Assembly: GCA_910577445.1 (NCBI GenBank)
Contig: CAJTMZ010000038.1
Location: forward strand, 15,903-25,551
DNA length: 9,649 bases
Origin: an uncultured Lachnospiraceae bacterium
Lineage (GTDB): Bacteria; Bacillota; Clostridia; Lachnospirales; Lachnospiraceae
Reading direction: 5' to 3'
Positions 1 through 7,194 of this stretch are shown one piece after another (the stretch's first letter is position 1; each line of letters starts with the position of its first letter). The notes under the pieces are model-generated. The model saw nothing but the letters and a program-made list of their open reading frames with translations. It was not told the DNA's origin and ran no database searches. Made by a program: the position numbers and the translations under genes.

Positions 1-369
1 CGTATTATCGGCGGTCTGTTTGCCGCTGCCGCTTACTTTGTTTATTTGAACGCAGACGTTGAATATGAGTATCTTTATGTGGATAAAGAGCTTTCAATAG
101 ATAAGATTATGGCGAAATCAAGGCGTAAGAAAGCCGCCACTTTTGATTTGGGCAAAATGGAAATCGTAGCGCCGGTTAAATCCTGGCATCTGGACCAGTA
201 CAAAAACAGAAATGACAAGGTGACCGACTACAGTTCCGGAGAGGAAAAACAGCCCGACACAAGATATCTGTTCTATTATGACGGAAAACAGAAAGTCATT
301 TTCGAGCCGAACAAGGAAATGCTTAAGGCCATGCAGCTTGTGGCCCCCCGTAAAGTATTCATGGACTAG
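1..369 (+). CDS. DUF6106-like membrane protein, C-terminal part (5' end outside window)
   Basis: The reading frame is open from the first base and ends at TAG 367-369, leaving 122 codons of a gene that starts upstream. The first 16 residues (RIIGGLFAAAAYFVYL) are the end of a hydrophobic membrane segment. A soluble domain follows, with an acidic/aromatic start (NADVEYEYLYVDKELSID), a basic cluster (KSRRKKAATFDL) and the ending APRKVFMD. From memory this matches DUF6106, a short Lachnospiraceae family of unknown function with N-terminal membrane segments. A TTG at 46 could start a shorter protein, but it lies inside the hydrophobic run and has no ribosome binding site, so I treat the gene as truncated by the window edge. 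It lies 65 bases before guaB on the same strand. The family name is recognition only; the function is unknown. Confidence 0.7.
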   Translation, partial: RIIGGLFAAAAYFVYLNADVEYEYLYVDKELSIDKIMAKSRRKKAATFDLGKMEIVAPVKSWHLDQYKNRNDKVTDYSSGEEKQPDTRYLFYYDGKQKVIFEPNKEMLKAMQLVAPRKVFMD

Positions 370-411
370 ATGCACAGAAACATAAGAGACAGCATCTGAC
401 CGGACAGATGC
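368..411 (+). promoter_or_regulatory. Leader hairpin with two alternative pairings upstream of guaB
   Basis: In the gap before guaB, GCATCTG (392-398) and CAGATGC (405-411) form a 7-base perfect stem with a six-base loop, ACCGGA. The left arm can also pair with an earlier AGATGC at 368-373, which overlaps the stop codon of the upstream gene. The two pairings are mutually exclusive. No run of T follows, so this is not an intrinsic terminator. It could be an mRNA processing, stability or attenuation element, but no regulation is shown by the sequence itself. Confidence 0.4.
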
Positions 412-434
412 GTAACTGGAATGGAGGATGAAAT

Positions 435-1889
435 ATGGGTCAGATAATTGGCGAAGGCATTACTTTTGACGATGTGCTGCTTGTACCGTCTTATTCGGGA
501 GTGGTTCCCAACGAGGTTGATTTGTCAACCTGGTTAACCCCCAAAATCAGGCTGAATATTCCCATGATGAGCGCGGGAATGGACACGGTTACGGAAAACA
601 GGATGGCGATTGCAATGGCAAGGCAGGGAGGAATCGGCATTATTCATAAGAATATGTCCATTGAAGCCCAGGCTGAAGAGGTTGACAAGGTGAAACGCTC
701 CGAAAACGGCGTTATTACCGACCCCTTTTCGCTGACACCCGAGCATACGTTAGGCGACGCCGACGCCCTCATGGCAAAATTCAGAATTTCCGGCGTACCC
801 GTTACCGAAGGCCGTAAGCTGGTGGGAATCATTACCAACAGGGACCTTAAATTCGAGACGGATTTTACGAAGAAAATCAAGGAATCCATGACAGCCGAAG
901 GCTTAATCACAGCAAAGGCCGGAACCACATTGGAGGAAGCCAAGAAGATTCTTGCAAAGGCAAGGAAGGAGAAGCTTCCTATTGTAGACGACGATTACAA
1001 TCTGGTGGGACTTATCACCATTAAGGATATAGAAAAGACGATTAAATACCCCCTGTCCGCGAAGGACAGCCAGGGAAGGCTTCTGTGCGGAGCGGGCGTG
1101 GGCATTACCGCAAACGTGCTTGAGCGCGTGGGCGCTCTGGTGGACGCCAAGGTTGACGTGGTGGTGCTTGACAGCGCCCACGGACATTCCGGAAACGTGA
1201 TTCGGTGCCTTAGCATGATTAAGGAAAAGTATCCGGATTTGCAGGTGATTGCCGGCAACGTCGCGACAGGAGAGGGAACGAGAGATTTGATTAAAGCCGG
1301 CGCGGATGCGGTCAAGGTGGGAATCGGGCCCGGTTCTATCTGTACCACCCGTGTGGTTGCGGGAATTGGTGTGCCTCAGATTTCCGCGATTATGGACGCC
1401 TACGAGGTGGCGAAGGAATACAATATTCCGATTATCGCGGACGGCGGCATCAAATACTCCGGCGATATGACAAAGGCGATTGCCGCCGGCGGAAACGTAT
1501 GCATGATGGGAAGCATCTTTGCCGGCTGTGATGAAAGCCCGGGAACTTTCGAACTCTATCAGGGACGTAAATATAAGGTTTACAGAGGTATGGGCTCCAT
1601 TTCCGCAATGGAAAACGGAAGCAAGGACCGTTATTTTCAGGAAAACGCCAAGAAACTTGTTCCGGAAGGCGTGGAAGGCCGCGTAGCATATAAGGGAACG
1701 GTGGAAGATACCGTGTATCAGCTTATGGGCGGATTGCGCTCCGGCATGGGATACTGCGGAACCGCGACCATTGAGGAACTGAAGGAGAGAGGGAGATTCA
1801 TAAAAATCTCCGCGGCATCTCTGAAAGAAAGTCATCCGCACGATATCCATATCACGAAGGAAGCACCGAATTACAGCGTGGATGAATAG
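435..1889 (+). CDS. guaB: IMP dehydrogenase
   Basis: This enzyme oxidises IMP to XMP with NAD+, the committed cytosolic step of guanine nucleotide synthesis. At 484 residues it is the usual bacterial length. The N-terminus carries the family signature FDDVLLVP (11-18). A pair of CBS domains lies at about 95-145 and 152-207, inserted into the TIM barrel. The catalytic loop GIGPGSICTT (296-305) places the nucleophile at Cys303. The IMP-phosphate-binding region IIADGGI is at 333-339. The mobile flap includes YRGMGSISAM (383-392), and the EGR segment around Arg416 supplies the flap arginine. GGLRSGMGYCG is at 432-442. The ATG start is preceded by GGAGG at 423-427. The gene follows the DUF6106-like gene and is 24 bases from the next start, suggesting an operon. 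No purine riboswitch fits in the 65-base leader. All the active-site motifs I looked for are present. Confidence 0.98.
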   Translation: MGQIIGEGITFDDVLLVPSYSGVVPNEVDLSTWLTPKIRLNIPMMSAGMDTVTENRMAIAMARQGGIGIIHKNMSIEAQAEEVDKVKRSENGVITDPFSLTPEHTLGDADALMAKFRISGVPVTEGRKLVGIITNRDLKFETDFTKKIKESMTAEGLITAKAGTTLEEAKKILAKARKEKLPIVDDDYNLVGLITIKDIEKTIKYPLSAKDSQGRLLCGAGVGITANVLERVGALVDAKVDVVVLDSAHGHSGNVIRCLSMIKEKYPDLQVIAGNVATGEGTRDLIKAGADAVKVGIGPGSICTTRVVAGIGVPQISAIMDAYEVAKEYNIPIIADGGIKYSGDMTKAIAAGGNVCMMGSIFAGCDESPGTFELYQGRKYKVYRGMGSISAMENGSKDRYFQENAKKLVPEGVEGRVAYKGTVEDTVYQLMGGLRSGMGYCGTATIEELKERGRFIKISAASLKESHPHDIHITKEAPNYSVDE

Positions 1890-1895
1890 TTGACA

Positions 1896-1903
1896 AGAAG
1901 GAG
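1896..1903 (+). promoter_or_regulatory. Ribosome binding site that selects the GTG start at 1914
   Basis: AGAAGGAG lies 10 bases before GTG 1914. The alternative in-frame TTG at 1890 directly abuts the guaB stop codon and would place this Shine-Dalgarno sequence inside the gene. The GTG start is therefore preferred. Confidence 0.8.
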
Positions 1904-1913
1904 TACATCTGCC

Positions 1914-2942
1914 GTGAGCAAACTGGAAAACATTGTCCGGGGACAGGAGGAAGACCCTCTCTTAAAAAGTCTTATTGAGGGCGGGGAACTGGAAAAGTGG
2001 CAAAAGCATTTCTGCGATATTGCCAATGTGTTTGCGTGGTGCGTGGACGACGAGGGAACCCCTCTTGTGAAATCTGACAGAGAGAAGGAGGAGGCCGGAA
2101 GAATCAAACGTCTGATTGATGAGAATCAGCTTCTGGATATGCTTTCACGGTTATCGGAGAGCGTATTGGAGGACCAGACGGTTGAAACAACGGCTTATCC
2201 CAATATGCGTCTGGCGGTAATTGTGTCAAGGGCAAACGGCAAGCCCGTTGTAAGCTGGCTTGTCTGCGGGATTCTTTCCGATGCGGAGAATATGCAGGAT
2301 TATGAAAATCCGCCTCTTGAGGGCTTCGAGAACCAGATAACGGAAAAACAATTTTTAAGGGCAGTTGATACTTTAAGGGATATCACAAGCTCTCTATTTG
2401 AATATAAGCTTTCCGTGTTAACCGCCAATGCCGAGTATGCAAGGGCGCGCCGCATGGAATCGGAAATGGAAGAAAATTTGAAACGGGCCGAGGCGCTGAC
2501 GGAAGCGGTATGGATTCTTGACGGCGACGAGGGCGTGGAACAGAAAGCCGGTAAGCTTCTTGAAATTGCCGGAAGCGTGCTGGATTTAAGCGTCGCGGTA
2601 ATTTACCGGGTGCAGAAAGGCATGCCGTTTCCTGAGATTGGGACGAAATGGTGCAGGAAGGATGTTGAATGGGAGCCTGACGCCGAGGGAATGGGTCTCT
2701 CTCTTCTGAGAGGGGAAAAGACGCTGATTTTGTCCCAAAGTTCTTCCATAGGCGTCAGCGAAAAGGAAGGGATGGAAAATCTGGGATTCCGTGCGCTGGT
2801 GGTAATGCCTGTGTCCATTCCCGGGGTAAAGGGAATCCATGTCTGCTTTGGCGAAACGCTGAGGGAGAGAGTCTGGAAGCTAGAAGAAATCAGGTTCCTT
2901 CGGGACTGTGTGAAAATATTACAGAGAGTTTTAAGCAAATGA
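1914..2942 (+). CDS. Tandem sensor-domain protein (PocR-like plus GAF-like) without output domain
   Basis: The protein has 342 residues from the GTG start. Residues 26-160 resemble a PocR-like ligand-sensing domain: a helix (LEKWQKHFCDIANVFAWCV), a DDEGTPL turn at 45-51, and a later strand pair with NGKPVVSWLVCGIL at 108-121. A charged, probably coiled-coil helix rich in A, R, E and M spans about 168-198. The last 140 residues look like a GAF domain: EAVWILDGDEGVEQKAGKLLEIAGSV at its start, then GFRALVVMPVSI (291-302) and HVCFGE (309-314). Such domains normally sit ahead of a histidine kinase, GGDEF or transcription-factor output module, and none is present here. I see no membrane segment, so it is probably cytosolic. 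It is 24 bases after guaB and 26 before glnS, so it is likely co-expressed with them. Its ligand and function are unknown, and the domain names are fold-level guesses from sequence pattern. Confidence 0.6.
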   Translation: MSKLENIVRGQEEDPLLKSLIEGGELEKWQKHFCDIANVFAWCVDDEGTPLVKSDREKEEAGRIKRLIDENQLLDMLSRLSESVLEDQTVETTAYPNMRLAVIVSRANGKPVVSWLVCGILSDAENMQDYENPPLEGFENQITEKQFLRAVDTLRDITSSLFEYKLSVLTANAEYARARRMESEMEENLKRAEALTEAVWILDGDEGVEQKAGKLLEIAGSVLDLSVAVIYRVQKGMPFPEIGTKWCRKDVEWEPDAEGMGLSLLRGEKTLILSQSSSIGVSEKEGMENLGFRALVVMPVSIPGVKGIHVCFGETLRERVWKLEEIRFLRDCVKILQRVLSK

Positions 2943-2968
2943 TTTTGAAATGAGGGGAAGTTTATTCT

Positions 2969-4672
2969 ATGTGTAAAGAAAATGCTAACGTAAGGAGCTC
3001 CGAAGAAGAAAAGGGAGCCGTTTCCAGAAATTTTATAGAGCAGATTATCGATAAGGATTTGGCGGAGGGCGTATGCGACGAGGTATGCACAAGATTTCCG
3101 CCGGAGCCCAACGGCTATCTTCATATAGGCCATGCAAAAAGTATCCTTTTAAACTACGGACTGGCAAAAGAGTACGGCGGGAAGTTTAACATGCGTTTCG
3201 ACGATACCAATCCCACCAAGGAAAAAACGGAGTTCGTGGAATCCATTTTAGAGGATATCAAATGGCTGGGGGCGGACTGGGAGGACAGATTGTTTTTTGC
3301 CTCCAACTACTTTGAACAGATGTACGAGGGAGCGGTAAAGCTGATTCAAAAGGGTAAGGCCTATGTGTCCGACCTGACGGCCGAGGAAATGAGAGCGTAC
3401 CGCGGCACGCTCACCGAGCCGGGGAAAAACGACCCGAACAGGGAGCGCAGTGTGGAGGAAAACCTTGATTTGTTTGAAAAAATGAAGCAGGGTGAATTTG
3501 CGGACGGAGAAAAGACGCTTCGCGCCAAAATAGACATGTCCTCTCCCAATATCAACATGCGTGACCCGGTGATTTACCGTGTGGCCCGTATGACCCATCA
3601 CAACACAGGGGACAAATGGTGCATTTATCCGATGTATGATTTTGCCCATCCGATTGAAGACGCGATTGAAGGGGTGACGCATTCTATCTGTACCCTTGAG
3701 TTTGAAGACCACAGACCTTTATACGACTGGGTAGTGAGGGAGCTTGAATACCCCCATCCGCCCAAACAGATTGAGTTTGCAAAAATGTATTTGACCAATG
3801 TGGTCACCGGTAAGAGATATATCAAAAAACTGGTGGAGGACGGCATTGTGGACGGCTGGGATGACCCAAGACTCGTGTCGATTGCCGCGCTCCGCAGAAG
3901 AGGGTTTACACCGGAATCCATCAGGATGTTTGTGGAGCTGTGTGGCGTGTCCAAAAGCAATTCTTCCGTGGATTACGCAATGCTGGAGTACTGTATCCGG
4001 GAGGATTTGAAACTGAAACGTCCCCGGATGATGGCGGCCATTGACCCTGTAAAACTGATTATTGACAATTATCCGGAGGATAAGAGCGAGCTTTTGGAGG
4101 TCGCCAATAATCTTGAAAACGAGGAAATGGGAGTAAGACAGGTGCCCTTTGGCAGGGAACTTTATATTGACCGCGCAGATTTTATGGAGGAGCCTCCTAA
4201 AAAATACTTCCGTCTGTTTCCCGGAAACGAGGTGCGTCTTATGAACGCGTATTTCGTAACCTGTACCGGCTGCGTGAAAGATGAAAACGGCAGGGTGACG
4301 GAAGTTCACTGTACCTACGACCCGGAGACAAGGAGCGGTTCCGGCTTTAACGGAAGAAAGGTGAAGGGGACGATTCACTGGGTGCCCGCAAAGGAGGCCG
4401 TTAAGGCGGAAATCAGACTGTACGAGAATATTATTGATGAAGAAAAAGGCGTTTATAACGAGGACGGGAGCCTGAACTTAAATCCCGACTCGCTGACAGT
4501 TCTCAGGGATTGCTATTTGGAGCCGGCTCTTAAGGATGCCAGGCCGTATGATAAATTTCAGTTTGTCCGTCAGGGATATTTCTGTGTGGACGCAAAGGAT
4601 TCGAAGGAGGACGCTTTGGTATTTAACAGAATTGTATCACTGAAAAGTTCGTTTGTGCTGCCAAAGGCATAG
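2969..4672 (+). CDS. glnS: Glutaminyl-tRNA synthetase
   Basis: This cytosolic class I synthetase attaches glutamine to tRNA-Gln. It has 567 residues, close to the 554 of the Escherichia coli enzyme. The signature PPEPNGYLHIGHAKSI places HIGH at 52-55. GWDDPR (296-301) and RRRGFTPESIR (309-319) belong to the connecting region typical of GlnRS, and CIREDLKLKRPRMMAAIDPVKL leads into the anticodon-binding beta-barrels. The KMSKS loop, which in E. coli GlnRS reads VMSKRKL, aligns here with VTGKRYI (279-285). The catalytic lysine is kept (Lys282) but Met-Ser is replaced by Thr-Gly. The ATG is preceded by GAGGGG at 2952-2957, 11 bases away. Many Firmicutes lack GlnRS and make Gln-tRNA by amidation of Glu-tRNA, so the gene was probably acquired in this lineage. 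Whether gatCAB is also present cannot be seen from this window. Confidence 0.95.
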   Translation: MCKENANVRSSEEEKGAVSRNFIEQIIDKDLAEGVCDEVCTRFPPEPNGYLHIGHAKSILLNYGLAKEYGGKFNMRFDDTNPTKEKTEFVESILEDIKWLGADWEDRLFFASNYFEQMYEGAVKLIQKGKAYVSDLTAEEMRAYRGTLTEPGKNDPNRERSVEENLDLFEKMKQGEFADGEKTLRAKIDMSSPNINMRDPVIYRVARMTHHNTGDKWCIYPMYDFAHPIEDAIEGVTHSICTLEFEDHRPLYDWVVRELEYPHPPKQIEFAKMYLTNVVTGKRYIKKLVEDGIVDGWDDPRLVSIAALRRRGFTPESIRMFVELCGVSKSNSSVDYAMLEYCIREDLKLKRPRMMAAIDPVKLIIDNYPEDKSELLEVANNLENEEMGVRQVPFGRELYIDRADFMEEPPKKYFRLFPGNEVRLMNAYFVTCTGCVKDENGRVTEVHCTYDPETRSGSGFNGRKVKGTIHWVPAKEAVKAEIRLYENIIDEEKGVYNEDGSLNLNPDSLTVLRDCYLEPALKDARPYDKFQFVRQGYFCVDAKDSKEDALVFNRIVSLKSSFVLPKA

Positions 4673-4702
4673 CGCAGTTCCGGAAGGTTAGGAGGGGTTG
4701 AA

Positions 4703-5554
4703 ATGGCGGGGTTATTATCTGGATTGGAAAAGTTTGGACTCCACTATTTGGAAGCCGCAGGGCTGTACGAGGAAGAAAAAAAAGAAAAAGAAGCCGAAAA
4801 ACCCAAAGAGGCTCCTCCCAAAATGAAAGAGGAGGATTATCTGTACGATAAAACCCATGAATGTCCGGTATGTTATGCCACCATCAAGGAAAGAACGCTT
4901 AAAGTGGCAAAGGCAAAGCTTGTGAGGACGGATTTGGATTTACGTCCGGTTTATGAAAACTTTGAACCGCTTAAGTACGACGTGGTGATTTGCCCCCACT
5001 GCGGATTCGCGGCTCTTGGTCGTTATTTTAAGGGACTTATGCCGTTTCAGATTAAGGCAATCCGGGAATTGATTTCGGCATCTTATCAGCCGACCAATTT
5101 AAAAAAGGTAACCTATACTTACGAGGATGCACTGGAGAGATATAAGCTGAGCCTAGCAAACGCCATTGTCAAGCGGGCCAAGGCCAGCGAAAAGGCTTAC
5201 ATCTGCCTGAAAACCGGATGGCTCCTGCGCAGTATGCAGGAAAATATGGACGGCGTAGGGCCGGATTTTGAGGCCAGGATGAAGGATTTGAAAAAGCAGG
5301 AGGACGAATTTCTCAAAAATGCTCTCGAAGGATTCATCACGGCAAAGCAAAGCGAAAATTATCCCATGTGCGGTATGGACGAACACACGCTGGACTACAT
5401 TATTGCCGTTCTTGCCATGTATAACGGCCAGTTTGATATTTCTTCAAAACTGATATCGGCAATCCTGACAAACACCACCGTATCCCACAGGATGAAGGAA
5501 AAGGCCAGGGACGCGAAGGATGAGCTGATTGCACGGCTTAAGGAGAAGCGGTAA
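4703..5554 (+). CDS. DUF2225 family protein with two CxxC zinc-ribbon motifs
   Basis: The protein has 283 residues. After a short N-terminal helix comes a lysine/glutamate-rich linker (about 22-45), then CPVC at 54-57 and CPHC at 97-100, each followed by hydrophobic or glycine residues. The pair of CxxC knuckles separated by about 40 residues, with the segment VVICPHCGFAALGRYF, is the hallmark of DUF2225, a Firmicutes family of unknown function. The four cysteines are probably a zinc site (inference). The remainder (about 120-283) is helical, with a pattern like TPR-type helices (ALERYKLSLANAIVKRAKAS, then a second helical block near 230-283). There is no signal peptide, so it is probably cytosolic. 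AGGAGG at 4690-4695, seven bases before the ATG, is an excellent ribosome binding site. It sits 30 bases after glnS and only 6 before the MocR gene. Confidence 0.85.
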   Translation: MAGLLSGLEKFGLHYLEAAGLYEEEKKEKEAEKPKEAPPKMKEEDYLYDKTHECPVCYATIKERTLKVAKAKLVRTDLDLRPVYENFEPLKYDVVICPHCGFAALGRYFKGLMPFQIKAIRELISASYQPTNLKKVTYTYEDALERYKLSLANAIVKRAKASEKAYICLKTGWLLRSMQENMDGVGPDFEARMKDLKKQEDEFLKNALEGFITAKQSENYPMCGMDEHTLDYIIAVLAMYNGQFDISSKLISAILTNTTVSHRMKEKARDAKDELIARLKEKR

Positions 5555-5560
5555 GCGGTT

Positions 5561-7069
5561 ATGAGCGATTTGACAATAGAGCTGAAAGATACGGGGGAAA
5601 AGTATCTGTATCAGCAGATTTACGAGTATATTAAAGAGGAAATCAGAAAGGGGAAGCTTTTCGCGGGCGAAAAGCTTCCCTCAACTCGTTCACTGGCGGA
5701 ATATCTTCAGGTGGCAAGAAGCACCGTTGACTTTGCCTACGGGCAGCTTGTGGCGGAAGGCTACCTGGAGGCAAGGCCCTGCAGGGGCTATTTCGTAAGC
5801 CGGGCGGAGGAACTGTTTCATTTCCCGGGGGAGGATGAGGAGGAAACACACATTTTGGGCAGAAGGGAAGAGGCCGCCAGGCCCCGGGGAAACGGGGAGA
5901 TAAGAGGGGACGGAAGCGACGGCAAAGGAGGGGAGAAATGCCGTAAAGAGAGCCATAAGGTACTGTATGATTTCTCGCCCCATGCCCTGAGCCTGAAAAA
6001 TTTTCCTTTTGCGACCTGGAAGAAGATTACCAGGGATATTCTAGTGGACGCCAACAGCGAAATGTTTGCCCTTGGGGACGCGAAAGGGGATGCGCAGCTT
6101 CGGGAGACAATCGGGAAATACCTGCATTCCTCCAGAGGGGTGAACTGCCGGCCGGAACAGATTATCGTGGGCGCGGGAACGGATTATCTGCTGATGCTGC
6201 TGGAAAAGATTCTGGGGCGGCACGTGCCTCTTGCCATGGAAGAGCCTACCTACAAGCGGGCTTACAGAATGTTTCAGTCCTTTGCCTACGATATAAGGGC
6301 AATCCCCATGGACTTTGGCGGGATGATAGTGGAAAAGCTGCGGGAGAGCGGAGCAAGGGCGGCCTATGTGATGCCGAGCCACCAATATCCCACGGGGATA
6401 GTGATGCCCATTGGCAGGAGAATGGAGCTTTTAAAATGGGCGAAGGAGGCCGGCGACCGGTATCTGATAGAAGACGATTACGACAGCGAGTTCCGGTATA
6501 AGGGAAAGCCGGTTCCGGCCCTGCAGGCGTCTGACGGGAGCGGCCGGGTAATTTATATGGGAACCTTTTCCAAGGCTATAGCCCCGGCGATTCGTGTAGG
6601 CTATATGGTGCTGCCGGAGAGGCTTCTTCCGGCTTATCAGGAAAACTGCGGGTTCTATGCCTGTACGGTGTCAAGAATCGACCAGCGTATACTAAACGAA
6701 TTTATCAGGAACGGCCATTTTGAGCGGTATTTAAATAAAATGAGAAAGATTTACAGGGGAAGGCATGATTTTCTTCTGGGACAGATGGCAGATTTTGAAA
6801 AGGACTTTCGGATTTCCGGGGAAAACGCGGGCCTGCACATTCTGCTTACCAGCAAAAAGCGGATACCGGAAAAGACGTTGATTGAAGCCGCCGCCGGAGA
6901 GGGAATTAAACTGTACGGAATATCGAAGGACTGTATGGGAGAGGGAAGCCTTTTAGGGTCCCCCTTTGAGAGTACTGTGCTGCTTGGTTACGGGGCGCTG
7001 GAAGAGCGGGAGCTGGCGCAGGGAATCGAAAGGCTTAAAAGGGCCTGGCGACCCTGGCTGTCGGAATAG
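5561..7069 (+). CDS. MocR-type transcriptional regulator (GntR wHTH plus aminotransferase-like domain)
   Basis: The 502-residue protein has the MocR/GabR/PdxR architecture. Residues 1-80 form a GntR winged helix (LYQQIYEYIKEEIRKG, then GEKLPSTRSLAEYLQVARSTV at 37-57). A charged linker rich in E, R and G covers about 88-132. A fold-type I aminotransferase-like domain follows. PLP-binding signatures are intact: PSHQYPTG (272-279), EDDYDSEFRY (304-313, including the aspartate that contacts the pyridine nitrogen) and GTFSKAIAPAIRVGY (334-348), where Lys338 should form the Schiff base. Known relatives bind PLP and control pdx or gab genes, but no such target lies in this window. The start is supported by the full-length GntR domain. 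The nearest Shine-Dalgarno, AGGAGA at 5541-5546, is 14 bases away and weak, which suggests translational coupling to the upstream gene. A perfect inverted repeat lies inside codons 31-40. Confidence 0.93.
   Translation: MSDLTIELKDTGEKYLYQQIYEYIKEEIRKGKLFAGEKLPSTRSLAEYLQVARSTVDFAYGQLVAEGYLEARPCRGYFVSRAEELFHFPGEDEEETHILGRREEAARPRGNGEIRGDGSDGKGGEKCRKESHKVLYDFSPHALSLKNFPFATWKKITRDILVDANSEMFALGDAKGDAQLRETIGKYLHSSRGVNCRPEQIIVGAGTDYLLMLLEKILGRHVPLAMEEPTYKRAYRMFQSFAYDIRAIPMDFGGMIVEKLRESGARAAYVMPSHQYPTGIVMPIGRRMELLKWAKEAGDRYLIEDDYDSEFRYKGKPVPALQASDGSGRVIYMGTFSKAIAPAIRVGYMVLPERLLPAYQENCGFYACTVSRIDQRILNEFIRNGHFERYLNKMRKIYRGRHDFLLGQMADFEKDFRISGENAGLHILLTSKKRIPEKTLIEAAAGEGIKLYGISKDCMGEGSLLGSPFESTVLLGYGALEERELAQGIERLKRAWRPWLSE
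5651..5680. repeat. Perfect 14-base inverted repeat inside the MocR gene
   Basis: Arm GGGAAGCTTTTCGC (5651-5664) and its exact reverse complement (5667-5680) are separated by two bases. In RNA this could form a long stem with a tight loop, about 90-120 bases into the gene. No T-run follows, so it is not a terminator. It covers the conserved GxL..GEKLP turn of the winged helix. The palindrome is partly forced by the residues KLFAGEKL, because AAGCTT (Lys-Leu) occurs twice and is itself palindromic. Confidence 0.7.
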
Positions 7070-7135
7070 CAGCGCGTAACAAGGCCGTGGGAGCAGGGAC
7101 AGGGAGCAAAGTCCGCGGTCTGATTCCGTGCAAAA
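7070..7135. other. Short convergent gap after the MocR gene
   Basis: This GC-rich 66-base stretch lies between the MocR stop codon and the terminator of the convergent gene. I see no T-tailed hairpin acting on the plus strand here, so where the plus-strand operon ends is unclear. GGAC at about 7097 and GTCC at about 7111 could pair weakly. No open frame with a ribosome binding site is present. Confidence 0.4.
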
Positions 7136-7159
7136 AGAGGCTGCAAAAAAGCAGCCTCT
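7132..7159 (-). terminator. Intrinsic terminator of the acidic protein gene
   Basis: AGAGGCTGC (7136-7144) and GCAGCCTCT (7151-7159) form a perfect 9-base stem around a loop of six A's on the plus strand. Read on the minus strand, the stem is followed directly by a run of T (complement of A's at 7132-7136), the form of a Rho-independent terminator. It lies about 35 bases beyond the stop codon of the minus-strand gene. On the plus strand it is followed by A-rich sequence, so it should mainly serve the minus-strand gene. Confidence 0.85.
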
Positions 7160-7194
7160 AAAACAAAGCAGATTCAGCATTTGTCTGTTTTGCG

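Noticed and set aside
398..408. TGACCGG in the guaB leader as a fourth TetR-type site
   Set aside because: It shares only seven bases with the other sites and lacks the GGTCA half-site; it is the loop of the leader hairpin.
903..1850. A 315-codon open frame on the minus strand
   Set aside because: It lies wholly opposite guaB, whose motifs are complete. The translation is His/Asn/Arg-rich with no recognisable domain.
1890..1913. TTG at 1890 as the start of the sensor-like protein
   Set aside because: It abuts the guaB stop and places a strong Shine-Dalgarno inside the gene. GTG 1914 has correct spacing to that site.
3947..3958. VSKS in GlnRS (327-330) as the KMSKS motif
   Set aside because: Alignment to E. 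coli GlnRS places it at the later GVTKQ position, after GWDDPR and RRRG. The true loop is upstream at VTGKR.
3719..4378. A 219-codon minus-strand open frame
   Set aside because: It is antisense to glnS and has no domain signature.
4677..4684. TTCCGGAA palindrome between glnS and the DUF2225 gene
   Set aside because: It is too short to be meaningful, and no T-run follows.
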